Source: CADEDH01 sp041394285 (GTDB taxonomy: Bacteria; Actinomycetota; Acidimicrobiia; Acidimicrobiales; SZUA-35). Taken from it: a stretch of 64,000 bases of DNA. This document shows, one piece after another, positions 1-8,058 of the stretch. The stretch covers positions 62,001-126,000 of the forward strand of contig JAWKIL010000011.1 in NCBI GenBank assembly GCA_041394285.1, in the 5' to 3' direction. The stretch's first letter is position 1. Each line of letters begins with the position of its first letter. The position numbers and the translations under genes were made by a program. Below the pieces are notes generated by a model, which saw only the letters and a list, made by a program, of their open reading frames with translations, made no database searches and was not told the DNA's origin.

Positions 1-561
1 CTGCTTGGAGACGGCGAGGCGGGCGTCCGACAGGTCCACCGCGATCAGGCGGCCGGCGCCCTGACGCTTCAGCCAGTAGGCCCAGAACAGGCCGGCCGAT
101 CCCTGGCCCAGCACCAGGACGGTCTTGCCCACCACATCCACCGGGCGCTGGCGGGCGGCGAAGATGATCGTGCCGAACTGCTGGGCCATCAGCAGCTGCT
201 CCTCGGGAACGTCGCACTGCGGGAGGGGCAGGACGTACTTGCCGTGCATCCGCTGGTACTCGCTGAAGCCCTCGGAGGCACCGGCGAACGGGAAGCACAG
301 CACCCGGGTGCCCTCGGCCACGCCGGGGTGGTTGGAGCGCACGACCTCCCCGATGCCCTCGTGACCGGGATAGCCGTGGGGACACGGAAGGGGGAAAGGC
401 ACACCTGCCCCGTGGCACACCACGTGGAGGTCCGAGCCGCAGATCGAGGCCATGGTGGTGCGCACGAGGATCTGGTGGTCGCCGATGTCGGGGATCGGCG
501 TCTCGACGCAGCGCATGTCGTTGATCCCGAGCATCTGCCCGGCTCGCATCATCTCGGCCAC
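1..561 (-). CDS. Zinc-dependent alcohol dehydrogenase family protein, N-terminal part (runs off the window)
   Basis: Medium-chain dehydrogenase/reductase; the 3' end lies outside the window, leaving 187 residues. The GroES-like catalytic domain is visible: the SICGSDLH segment carries the first catalytic-zinc cysteine, and PCPHGYPGHEGIGEV carries the GHE motif. The Rossmann fold begins with VLVLGQGSAGLFWAYWLKR (GxGxxG-like). The four-cysteine structural zinc lobe usually found about residues 95-115 appears absent, which occurs in some family members. I chose the GTG at 561 because AGGGAG lies 9 bases before it and because MAEMMRAGQ reads directly into the fold. Substrate cannot be inferred; alcohol or polyol oxidation with NAD(P) is the family role. 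Confidence 0.85.
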   Translation of the reverse strand, partial: MAEMMRAGQMLGINDMRCVETPIPDIGDHQILVRTTMASICGSDLHVVCHGAGVPFPLPCPHGYPGHEGIGEVVRSNHPGVAEGTRVLCFPFAGASEGFSEYQRMHGKYVLPLPQCDVPEEQLLMAQQFGTIIFAARQRPVDVVGKTVLVLGQGSAGLFWAYWLKRQGAGRLIAVDLSDARLAVSKQ

Positions 562-660
562 TGGTGCTGTCTCCCTGCTTGCGGTCCTGCTTGCGGTCCG
601 GCCCCCGATGATGTCGCACGGCGCGCCGGGCCGCCAGCAGGGCGCAGTTCGTCGTCCCGC

Positions 661-2025
661 TCACTGGATCACGCTCCCGTCGGGGCGGTAGGTGCGCCAC
701 CGGCCGGTGACCGGATCTCGGGTAGTGGCAAAGCCCTTCTGTTTCCATCGATTGTGGAACCCGCACAGCGGTGCGCCGTTGTCGGGGTTGGTGGGTCCGC
801 CTCTGGCGTGGTCGAGGAGGTGGTCGATCTCGCAGCGGGTGGTGGGATGATCACAGCCGGGCCAGATGCACCGGGGGCTCTGCAACTGGGCGGCGAGGCG
901 GGCGGACCCGGTGAACAGGCGGGCCTTGCGGCCGAGGTCGATGACCACCCCCTTGGTGTTCACGATCACGCGTCGGACGTGGTTGGCCAGGCTGGAGAAG
1001 AACTGCTCGACCGGTTCCAGTGGCACACCGTCCAACGTGGAGCACCGGTAGGTGTCGGGGTCGCACCACTGGTCACGCTGGACCGTGGCGTCGGTGAGCG
1101 ACGCCGACCAGTGGGTGTCGAGGGCCGCGGCGTCGGCACCCAGCAGATCAGCCAGGGCGAGGTAGGTGTCGGCCGACCAGACGATGTTGTGGACGATCGC
1201 CGGCCGGGAGGTGTCGGCGGGTGCGCCGGCGGCGTCGTTGAAGATCCGCTCCAACGCATCGGCCCGCCGCTGGGCGTCGGTCCGCTTCAGATCCGACACC
1301 GTGGCCGCCTCACCCAACTTGGCCCGGGCGGCGGCCCAGTCTGCCTGCCACAACATGTGGGTGTAGTGGTCGAGGATCTCCCGCATCCGGGCTCCCTGAT
1401 CGGCGGCGAAGTGGCCGGACAGTTCCCAGGTGTTGTCGATGCTGGCGTGGATCAGGCGGACGTTGCGGTTGGCGTGGTTGCGTTCGTTGTCGTGGAATCC
1501 GCCGTTCATGTCGGTGGCCCGTTCCCAGTCCAGGACCTTGTCCTTGAACCGGTCGAAGGACTCCTCGGCCGCCCACCGCAGGAACTTCTCCTGCCGGCCG
1601 GGGACCTTGCCCGTGATCCGGGGATTGGCCTGCACCCGGGCCAGAAGCTGCACGTGACACAGGCTGACCCGCCCCGCCCGCAGGGCGGCGGCGATGTCGG
1701 GCAGGTCACGCAGGGCCCGGGCCGCCTGGGCCCGCCGGCCCGCCTCGGCCGGCGACACCTTCAACACGTGGGCGATGTGGGCCTTGACCGAACGGTGACC
1801 GTCGATCCGATGCAACCGGCCGGTGTCGATGGCGGTCACGTTGTCGATCTGGGCGGCACCGACCAACCGGTGCAGGTGCTCCAACCGGTGCTCGACCAAA
1901 AGCGCGTCGCCCGCCTGCTGGGGCTGAGCCAACTCTGCCGCCAACGCTTCGACCGCCGCCACCGCGGCGGCGACCCGAGCGCCGAGCGCCTCGTTCGCAA
2001 ACCCGGGTTCCGCCGCCGAATCCAT
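661..2025 (-). CDS. DUF222 domain protein with C-terminal HNH endonuclease domain
   Basis: 454 residues. The N-terminal two thirds match the actinobacterial DUF222 (13E12-repeat-like) pattern. The last 70 residues form an HNH nuclease domain: CIWPGCDHPTTRCEIDHL supplies two zinc-type cysteines and the IDH catalytic core, followed by LCGFHNRWK with the second His. These proteins are numerous in actinobacterial genomes, often associated with mobile or REP13E12-like elements; their cellular job is poorly known and nuclease activity is inferred from the motif only. A 109-base gap with an unusually A-rich patch (about 2080-2125) separates it from the TetR gene downstream. No mobile-element ends were seen. 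Confidence 0.85.
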   Translation of the reverse strand: MDSAAEPGFANEALGARVAAAVAAVEALAAELAQPQQAGDALLVEHRLEHLHRLVGAAQIDNVTAIDTGRLHRIDGHRSVKAHIAHVLKVSPAEAGRRAQAARALRDLPDIAAALRAGRVSLCHVQLLARVQANPRITGKVPGRQEKFLRWAAEESFDRFKDKVLDWERATDMNGGFHDNERNHANRNVRLIHASIDNTWELSGHFAADQGARMREILDHYTHMLWQADWAAARAKLGEAATVSDLKRTDAQRRADALERIFNDAAGAPADTSRPAIVHNIVWSADTYLALADLLGADAAALDTHWSASLTDATVQRDQWCDPDTYRCSTLDGVPLEPVEQFFSSLANHVRRVIVNTKGVVIDLGRKARLFTGSARLAAQLQSPRCIWPGCDHPTTRCEIDHLLDHARGGPTNPDNGAPLCGFHNRWKQKGFATTRDPVTGRWRTYRPDGSVIQ

Positions 2026-2134
2026 GAGCCAACCCTACGCACGAGGTGTGACAGCGAACCCGAATCTCGGCCCCTAGAAGGAAGAAAACCAGAAATAACC
2101 GGAAAACGCGACACAGAATCCGGGCACAGCAGGG

Positions 2135-2797
2135 TCAGGTCCCGGTTCGACGACGCAGTCCCGACAGCACCACCTCGAGACCGAACTCGAACTCGGCTTC
2201 TGGGCTGACCGGAGGACCAGCCAGGGCGGCGCGTAGCCGGGGGAACGCATCACCCCCGTCATCACCGCCCCCCAGCCTCGCGGGGCCGTGCTCGCGTTCG
2301 GCCACCGTTCGTGCCACCTCGGCCTGGGCCAGTCCCACCGCGAAGCCCACGAGGATCCGGAAGCACGTCGCCGTTTCCGGCGGGTCGAAGCCAGCGTCGG
2401 CCGCCGCGGCGAGCAGCGCTTCCACCGCCGGTAGAGCTTCGGGGCCGGTGAAACGCCGGGTGAGCAGCAGGGGGACGAGCGCCGGATGGCGCCGGGCCGC
2501 TTCCCACAGCTGGGTGGTGAGGTGCGCCAGGCGCCGATCCCACGGCGCGTCGGGGGCGGGCAGCACCAGCTGCGACCAGATGTGATCGGCCATGGCCTGG
2601 TGCAACGCCCTCTTGTCGGGGAGGTGGTGGTAGATCGACATCGTGCCGACGCCGAGCTCGGCCGCCAGATCGCGCATCGTGAACCGCTCGAGCCCTCGGC
2701 CCTCGGCCAGCTCGACGGCCGCCTCGACGATGCGTTGGCGGCTCAACGACGTGACTCCTCGCGGCACGACACCTCCCGAAGCTCTCTCCCAGACCAC
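2135..2797 (-). CDS. TetR-family transcriptional repressor
   Basis: 220 residues from the GTG at 2797. The helix-turn-helix is at about residues 18-62: RQRIVEAAVELAEGRG, then FTMRDLAAELGVGTMSIYHH, then DKRALH, typical TetR spacing. The C-terminal ligand-binding domain (about 85-210) looks like the TetR_C_33-type group. It is divergent from the selenoprotein operon starting at 2887, and the gap carries two matching palindromes (2825-2841 and 2849-2865). I infer autorepression plus control of that operon; the ligand is unknown. The start is uncertain: a GTG twelve codons in is preceded by GGGAGG at only 4 bases, and the 2797 GTG has no well-spaced Shine-Dalgarno sequence. Confidence 0.85.
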   Translation of the reverse strand: MVWERASGGVVPRGVTSLSRQRIVEAAVELAEGRGLERFTMRDLAAELGVGTMSIYHHLPDKRALHQAMADHIWSQLVLPAPDAPWDRRLAHLTTQLWEAARRHPALVPLLLTRRFTGPEALPAVEALLAAAADAGFDPPETATCFRILVGFAVGLAQAEVARTVAEREHGPARLGGGDDGGDAFPRLRAALAGPPVSPEAEFEFGLEVVLSGLRRRTGT

Positions 2798-2824
2798 TCC
2801 CGGGGACCACTCCCGGTTGCTTCG

Positions 2825-2865
2825 ATCGTACCATGTACGATAGCATCGGTCGTATCTTGTACGAC
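2825..2865. promoter_or_regulatory. Pair of TetR operator-like palindromes
   Basis: Two copies of one palindrome lie 24 bases apart centre to centre. Copy 1 (2825-2841) is ATCGTAC-cat-GTACGAT with perfect 7-base arms. Copy 2 (2849-2865) is GTCGTA-tcttg-TACGAC with perfect 6-base arms. They sit between the divergent TetR gene and the redoxin operon, ending about 20 bases before the redoxin start codon. Placement and symmetry fit binding by two TetR dimers; binding is inferred. Confidence 0.7.
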
Positions 2866-2886
2866 CGAGCCGACAGTGGAGATGCG

Positions 2887-4005
2887 ATGACCGAACCCGG
2901 GTTCCACGACGAGTTCGGGTTCTACAGCCCGATGCCGCTCGACCGAGCCGCCCGGCGGGAACCGGGACCGGACTTCCCCACCGGACCAGCCGTCGGTTCG
3001 GTCCTGCCGCCGATCGTGCTCCCCGATCAGCACGGCGCCCCGGTGGACGTGGCCCAGCGCCGCGGAGCCGCCGGGGCCGTGGTGGTGTTCCACCGGTCCG
3101 CTTACTGGTGACCGCCGTGCATGACGCAGCTCGTGCAGCTGCAACAGATCGCTCCCACCCTGCGGGCCGCCGGCTACGAGGTCTTCGCCGTCAGCAATGA
3201 CACGGTCGAGCGGCTGGCCGACTTCGCCGACCGCCACGCCATCACCTTCCCGCTCCTGTCCGACGAAGACTCGGCGGTGATCCGGGCGTTCGGCATACTC
3301 AACACGCTCATCCAGCCGGGCGAGGGTGCCCACATGCGCTGGTACGGGATCCCCTATCCCGGCACCTACATCACCGACGCCCATGGTGTGGTGGTGGACA
3401 AGGACTTCCACCAACATCACGCCCGGCGCCTGTCGGGCCCGGCCCTGGTCCACCGGGTCCTCGGCACCGTGCCCGAGTCGACCCCCGACTCACCGCAGGC
3501 GGCGACCGACGGACCCGACGTGGCGCTTCGGATCCACCTGTCCGATCCCACCCTTCGGCTCGAGGTGCTCAGCACGCTCGTTTGCCAGCTCGACGTGGCT
3601 CCGGGTCTGCACGTCTACGCCTCCGGCTCACCCGAACAGTTCACGCCCGTCACCCTGCAGGTCCACGGGCACGGCCTCCGCTTCGGGCCCGCCGCCTGGC
3701 CCGCCCCCCGCCAACTGGATCTGCCGTGGTTGGGCCTGTCGGTGCCGGTCCACGAGGGCCCGGTGACGGTCACGGTGCCGGTCACGGCCACGTCGGATCT
3801 CATTCGGCTCGGCCACGGCCTCGACCAGCACACCGCCGAGCTCGTCGTCCGCTGCACCTACCAGGCGTGCGACGACTCCGCCTGCGGCCTACCGACGGAG
3901 CTGTCGGCGTCGCTGACCGTCCCCCTGGCCACGCTCGTCGAGCCCGATGGCATCAAGGTGTACGTGGATCGAATCGAGGGCACACAGCCGGGAGGCACCA
4001 CATGA
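2887..4005 (+). CDS. Selenocysteine-containing redoxin (AhpC/TSA-like) fused to a DsbD-N-like domain; in-frame UGA at 3109-3111
   Basis: Read through the UGA, this is a 372-residue protein. Residues about 34-195 are a thioredoxin-fold peroxiredoxin/redoxin: VVVFHRSAYW-U75-PPC78 aligns with the FYRSADWCPYC active site of AhpC/TSA-type redoxins, so Sec replaces the first Cys of a CxxC. The same frame continues without disturbance through LQQIAPTLRAAGYEVFAVS and FPLLSDE. Residues about 210-360 resemble the N-terminal domain of thiol:disulfide interchange protein DsbD (PGLHVYA, then CTYQAC-DDSAC with Cys328 and Cys333). A hairpin follows the UGA (3126-3142). The start ATG has GGAG upstream. The gene heads an operon with 4-base ATGA overlaps and is probably controlled by the TetR gene. 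Predicted role: peroxide or disulfide reduction. A Cys-to-stop mutation is the alternative. Confidence 0.75.
3126..3142 (+). promoter_or_regulatory. Candidate SECIS hairpin of the redoxin gene
   Basis: GCAGCT-cgtgc-AGCTGC: a 6-base-pair perfect stem with a 5-base loop that starts 15 bases after the UGA at 3109-3111. The loop contains GU, with G at its second position. Bacterial SECIS elements are hairpins inside the coding region about 16-37 bases from the UGA with a G near the start of the apical loop, so position and loop fit; the stem is short. It is weaker than the formate dehydrogenase hairpin in this window. Confidence 0.5.
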
Positions 4006-4931
4006 TCACGACGATCGAGCAGATGGGGGGCCAGGTGGCTCGCCGGTATCCGTACCGGTCACGGTTCGTGACCACCAACGGCTGGCGGATGCACTACGTC
4101 GACGAAGGCCCGGCCGACGCCACCACCGTGCTGCTCCTCCACGGCAATCCGACCTGGGGCTACCTGTGGCGCGACGCCATCCCGCCCCTGCTCGACGCCG
4201 GCCTGCGGGTGGTGGTCCCCGACCAGATCGGCTTCGGCTTGTCCGAGAAGCCACACCTGGCCTCGGCCCACAGCCTCGACCACCACGCCGCCAACCTGGT
4301 GGCTCTTCTCGATGCGCTGGACCTGCGCCGCGTGGTGTTCGCCTGCCACGACTGGGGCGGCCCGACCGGCCTGTCCGCCCTGCTCACCCGACCGGAGCGG
4401 GCGGCGGCGGTGGCCGTCATGTCGACCTGGGCCTGGCTCGCGCCGCCGGCCGAATTCCACCAACGGATCGTGCCCTGGCGGACGATGCACGCTCCCGCGC
4501 TCGGCCCGTTCCTCCTCGGGCGCCAGGCGGGGATGCCCGGCCGCGGTGTGTACCTGTCGGTGGTCGACCGGGCCCGCTACGACGCCGACGCCCGGCCCGC
4601 CTACGAAGCGGTGGTCTCCGATCCGGATGAGCGGCGCCTCACCTGGCTGTGGCCCCGGTCCATACCGCTCGGCCTCGAGACCGACCTCGATGCAGACCGG
4701 TTCCGCTGGCTCGAGGCCGGTGTCGCCGGGCTGCAGCTGCCGTCCACGGTGATCTGGGGCCGGGAGGATGACGTGTTCGACGCCGGGACCTTCGGGCCAC
4801 GGTGGCACGAGCTGTGGCCCCATGCCGAGGGCACCCACCTGGTGACCGGCCGCCACTTCCTCCAGGAGGACTCGGGGTCGGAGATCGGCGCTCTACTGGC
4901 CGGGTTCGCCGTGCGGACGGTCGGACGATGA
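4002..4931 (+). CDS. Haloalkane dehalogenase-like alpha/beta hydrolase
   Basis: 309 residues, the usual length for haloalkane dehalogenases. HGNPTWGYLWR (about 47-57) gives the oxyanion/halide Asn, and HDWGG (116-120) gives the nucleophile Asp117 with the halide-binding Trp118. The acid is probably Asp256 or Asp257 in WGREDD after strand 7 (subfamily I pattern), and His285 in GRHFLQED is the base. The family hydrolyses carbon-halogen bonds to alcohols in the cytoplasm; epoxide hydrolases are a lookalike, but the NPTW plus DW pair favours dehalogenase. The ATG overlaps the redoxin stop codon (ATGA) and its own stop overlaps the next start, so the three genes are translationally coupled. Real substrate unknown. 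Confidence 0.8.
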   Translation: MITTIEQMGGQVARRYPYRSRFVTTNGWRMHYVDEGPADATTVLLLHGNPTWGYLWRDAIPPLLDAGLRVVVPDQIGFGLSEKPHLASAHSLDHHAANLVALLDALDLRRVVFACHDWGGPTGLSALLTRPERAAAVAVMSTWAWLAPPAEFHQRIVPWRTMHAPALGPFLLGRQAGMPGRGVYLSVVDRARYDADARPAYEAVVSDPDERRLTWLWPRSIPLGLETDLDADRFRWLEAGVAGLQLPSTVIWGREDDVFDAGTFGPRWHELWPHAEGTHLVTGRHFLQEDSGSEIGALLAGFAVRTVGR

Positions 4932-5323
4932 CCGTGACCCGCCATGCCGAACGCCCTGCCGGACACCGTTGCGTCCCGCTCCTGCACGAGCCCGATCTGG
5001 GCCACTACCCCGAGTTCGCCGCCTTCCTGGCCGACACGTTCGACCTCCGGACCGACCCGTTCCGGGCCCCGGCCGTGGTTGCGGTCGACGGCCGGCTCTA
5101 CGAGCTGACCTTCACCGGCCGGTCGGGGCGCCCGTTCCCGGCCGGTCTGGAGGTGGGGGCCATCGTCGAGGGACTGGAACCGCTCGACGCCGACCAGGCC
5201 GATCGTGACCTGCTCGAGTTGATGGGCTGGCTGGCCGACGGGGCCGGGCCGCCGTGGAGCGCGCAGGGCGTGAGAGACACGGCCGCCATCTTCAAGGTCG
5301 CTGCGGCCCGGGCCCGGCCCTGA
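4928..5323 (+). CDS. Conserved-looking hypothetical protein in the redoxin-dehalogenase operon
   Basis: 131 residues, no family recognised. Sequence is soluble, without signal peptide or membrane segment. It has a short beta-rich stretch (PAVVAVDGRLYELTFTGRS) and an acidic helical part (LDADQADRDLLELMGWLADG). The ATG overlaps the preceding stop (ATGA), which together with matching codon usage makes it a real gene. It is the third and last gene of the operon, ending inside a 17-base inverted repeat shared with the convergent thioesterase gene. Its job is presumably linked to the redoxin or dehalogenase; no function can be assigned. Confidence 0.75.
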   Translation: MTVTRHAERPAGHRCVPLLHEPDLGHYPEFAAFLADTFDLRTDPFRAPAVVAVDGRLYELTFTGRSGRPFPAGLEVGAIVEGLEPLDADQADRDLLELMGWLADGAGPPWSAQGVRDTAAIFKVAAARARP

Positions 5324-5389
5324 CCGGACGGCGATCGGGCCGGCTGGGCTGGCGCCGACCAGAACGTTGCCGGCCGTCCGGTCAGGGCC
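5316..5389. terminator. Perfect 17-base inverted repeat covering both convergent stop codons
   Basis: GGCCCTGACCGGACGGC at 5316-5332 and its exact reverse complement at 5373-5389, separated by 40 bases. Each arm contains the TGA stop of one of the two convergent genes. It probably acts as a bidirectional terminator, though no U-tract is seen. Confidence 0.6.
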
Positions 5390-6335
5390 CGGCGGGCTCG
5401 TCGGCGTCGGCCTCGGCGTCGGCGTAGTCCTCCCGATCGGGGTGGCCGGGCCCGATGGGCACGGCCCGGCCGGTGCCGATGGCGCACTGGCGGCCGTCGT
5501 TGCCCAGATCGACCAGCTCCACCGTCGACAGCACCGACGTCTCCTCCACCCGCAGCGGCGTGGCCTCGACCCGGAACGGGCCGGTGGTGGCCGGCGCCAG
5601 GTACGAGAAGTGCAGGTCGAGCGTGCGGGCCGGGTGGCCCAGGATCCGCTCCGCCGCCAGCGTGACCGCCCGCTCCAGCAGGGCGGCCATGGCCCCGCCC
5701 TGGATCGAGCCGAAGCTGTTGTAGATCCGCTCGTGGTGGTCGAGCTCGAAGGCCGGGGTGTCGGCGTCGATGCGGATCTCGTAGTACTCGTCTAGCCGGA
5801 GCCGGGGCTCCTCCTCGTCGGGCTTGGTCAGATCGGTCACACCCACCTTGGGCGGCGGTGTGGTGGGCGTGTCGTCCCGGCGGGGCAGGCGGCTGAACGT
5901 CACGTGGGCCACCCCCACGGCCCGGCCGTCGCCGTCGACCAGCCGGTTCTCCGACAGCACCATGTTCTTCCCCACCCGCAGCGGCCGGCAGTCACCCCGG
6001 ATCTCGCCCCCGTCTGGCAGGTGGTCGAGGTGGAGCTTGAAGTCGAGCGTGGCCGTCCAGTCGGGGTGGACGGCCTTGGCCCCCAGCAACCCGGCGCACA
6101 GGTCCACCAGGGGGGCGATGGCCCCCATCCGCACCCGCCCGCCGTCGTCGAGCTGGTCGGGCAGCACCGGCATGGTGGCCGTGACCGTGCCGTCCTCGTG
6201 CAGCTCGTGCACCAGCCGGCTGTAACACAGGATCGACCGGGGATGCGGGTAGCGCCGCCGCCTCTTCTTCGTCTCGCCCCCCTCGGGAGCGACAGCTTCA
6301 GGGGTGGACGGCGCCGGGCCGGGTTCGCTCGCCAT
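5382..6335 (-). CDS. Double-hotdog acyl-CoA thioesterase-like protein
   Basis: 317 residues from the ATG at 6335; an in-frame GTG at 6365 would add ten. Two PaaI-like hotdog units are visible. The first (about 40-165) contains GRVRMGAIAPLVDLCAGLLG and LDFKLHLDHLP; the second (about 195-300) contains NSFGSIQGGAMAALLERAVTLAA and LDLHFSYLAPATTGPFRVEA. The GG-x-MA-ALLE helix is the usual substrate-binding hotdog helix. The family hydrolyses acyl-CoA thioesters in the cytoplasm; which acyl group is unknown. A charged lysine/arginine patch (KKRRRRYPH) precedes the first unit. Convergent with the redoxin operon. Confidence 0.75.
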   Translation of the reverse strand: MASEPGPAPSTPEAVAPEGGETKKRRRRYPHPRSILCYSRLVHELHEDGTVTATMPVLPDQLDDGGRVRMGAIAPLVDLCAGLLGAKAVHPDWTATLDFKLHLDHLPDGGEIRGDCRPLRVGKNMVLSENRLVDGDGRAVGVAHVTFSRLPRRDDTPTTPPPKVGVTDLTKPDEEEPRLRLDEYYEIRIDADTPAFELDHHERIYNSFGSIQGGAMAALLERAVTLAAERILGHPARTLDLHFSYLAPATTGPFRVEATPLRVEETSVLSTVELVDLGNDGRQCAIGTGRAVPIGPGHPDREDYADAEADADEPAGP

Positions 6336-6469
6336 GACCAGCGAACGTAACGCACCCCGCCCCACCGATCGAACCGGGGGCCAGGGCCGTGGTCACCCCG
6401 GGCGGACCGTGTTGTAGGCGTTGGTGGGCAACGGCTCGGCCGGGGTGGGCAGGCCATAAGCGGAGCGTG

Positions 6470-7843
6470 TCACGGAAACCCCTCAGGTTGGCGATCTGTG
6501 GCGCCCGGTGCTGGATTCTGCGCGTTGGGGCCACCGTTCGAAGACAGCCCTACGGTTCGGGCGGCCCGGGCCGCCCGGCGCTGGGTGAACGTGATCCATC
6601 CGGCCATGAGGGCGGTGCTGACGGCGCCCAGCATGAGCCCGGCCCGTGGGCCGTAGTGCTCCGACACCCAGCCGGCGATAGGGCCCCCGATGGGGGTCGA
6701 GCCGATGAACACCACGGTGCTGAGCGACAGCACCCGGCCCCGGAACTCGTCGGCCGAATGCAGCTGAACCAGGGCGCTCAGCCCCGCCGGCAGCAGGATG
6801 GTGGCCGCCCCCACCCCCACCGCGGCCACGGTGGCCAGGGCCAGGGTGGGTGCCAGCGACAACACGGTGGTCGTCACCACCAGCCCCCAGGCGCCGAGGA
6901 GGAGGAACCGCAGATCGATCGTGCTGCGCCGGGCCATGGCGAGAGCGCCGGTGACAGAGCCCACGCTCATCAGCGAGTACAGCAGGGTGAAGCCCGACGC
7001 CCCGGCGCCGAAGGTCCGCTCCGACAGCAGCGGCAGCGTCACCTGGTACTCGAAGGCCAGCGTGCCCACCACGGCCAGCAACAGCAGCGATTGGCGCAGC
7101 TCGGCTTCCCCCCAGGCGTAGCGCAGGCCCTCCATCAGCTGGCCCTTCGCCCGCCGCACCTTGGGCGAGCTGCGGATGGCGCTGCGGTCGAGGCTGAACA
7201 GGGCGGCCAGCACGGCCACGTAGCTCACGGCGTTGACCACGAAGCACCACTCCACGCCGGCCGAGGCGATCAGGGCTCCCGCCACCGCCGGACCCACCAC
7301 CCGGGAACCCGTCATCATGGCCGAATGGAGGGCCACCGCGTTGGGGGTCAGCTCGGGCTCCACCAGGTCCACCACGAGCGTGCGGCGGGTGGGACTGTCG
7401 AGCGCGGTGAGCAGGCCGAACAGGGCCGACAGCACGTAGATGAACCCGATCGACAACCGGTCGGTGAAGATCAGGCCGCAGTAGGCGATGGCCACGATCG
7501 TGTACCCGATCTGGGTCTTGATCATGAACCGCAGGCGGTCCACCCGATCGGCCACCACGCCACCCCAGGCGCCGAGCACCAGCACCGGCAGGTACTGGGC
7601 GGCGGTCACCAGGCCGAGGGCCACGCCGGAGTCGGTGAGGCGCAACGCCACCCAGATCACCGACACGGTCTGCATCCAGGTGCCGGCCTGGCTGACGAGC
7701 TGGCCGACGAAGTACCGGCGGTAGTTGCGCACGCGGAGCGACCGGAACGTGTCGCCCGCCCCCCGCCGCAACGCCCCCCGCCAGCCGCCGGTGGGCGCCA
7801 CCCCGTTCGCCGGTTCGTCCCCCGGCTGTGTGGCCCCGTGCAC
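6470..7843 (-). CDS. MFS transporter (EntS-like drug or siderophore exporter type)
   Basis: 457 residues with about 12 hydrophobic segments. An N-terminal cytoplasmic stretch ends in FRSLRVRNYRRYFVGQLVSQAGTWMQ, the typical opening of the EntS/DUF894-type MFS branch. The conserved loop 2-3 motif is GGVVADRVDRLRFM. A charged C-terminal tail ends the protein. Proton-driven efflux across the inner membrane is the family role; the substrate cannot be deduced. It is transcribed away from the secreted oxidase gene at 8059, sharing a 215-base divergent gap that holds short palindromes (GTTTGggCAAAC about 8006) but no clear operator. Confidence 0.85.
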   Translation of the reverse strand: MHGATQPGDEPANGVAPTGGWRGALRRGAGDTFRSLRVRNYRRYFVGQLVSQAGTWMQTVSVIWVALRLTDSGVALGLVTAAQYLPVLVLGAWGGVVADRVDRLRFMIKTQIGYTIVAIAYCGLIFTDRLSIGFIYVLSALFGLLTALDSPTRRTLVVDLVEPELTPNAVALHSAMMTGSRVVGPAVAGALIASAGVEWCFVVNAVSYVAVLAALFSLDRSAIRSSPKVRRAKGQLMEGLRYAWGEAELRQSLLLLAVVGTLAFEYQVTLPLLSERTFGAGASGFTLLYSLMSVGSVTGALAMARRSTIDLRFLLLGAWGLVVTTTVLSLAPTLALATVAAVGVGAATILLPAGLSALVQLHSADEFRGRVLSLSTVVFIGSTPIGGPIAGWVSEHYGPRAGLMLGAVSTALMAGWITFTQRRAARAARTVGLSSNGGPNAQNPAPGATDRQPEGFP

Positions 7844-8058
7844 GGGGGTCAGGCTAGTGGCCGCCCGCCCACCGGTTCAGATTCGCCGCCCCCGGACCCA
7901 GACGGTAAAGAGCCGATCACCCCACCCCGGGAAGCGCCCTCCGGGATGCTTTGCCCAGCGGCCCGTGAGGCGGGAGCAACGACCCCCCTGAGCGCCCGTT
8001 CCCGTTTGGGCAAACCCGCCCTGGCCTGGGAAAACAGGGCCCGTACCTTCGGCCCGAC

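Noticed and set aside
3121..4005. Treating the part after the UGA as a separate gene starting at ATG 3121
   Set aside because: It would begin in the middle of the redoxin fold without an active site, has no ribosome site, and the frame and fold continue exactly through the UGA.
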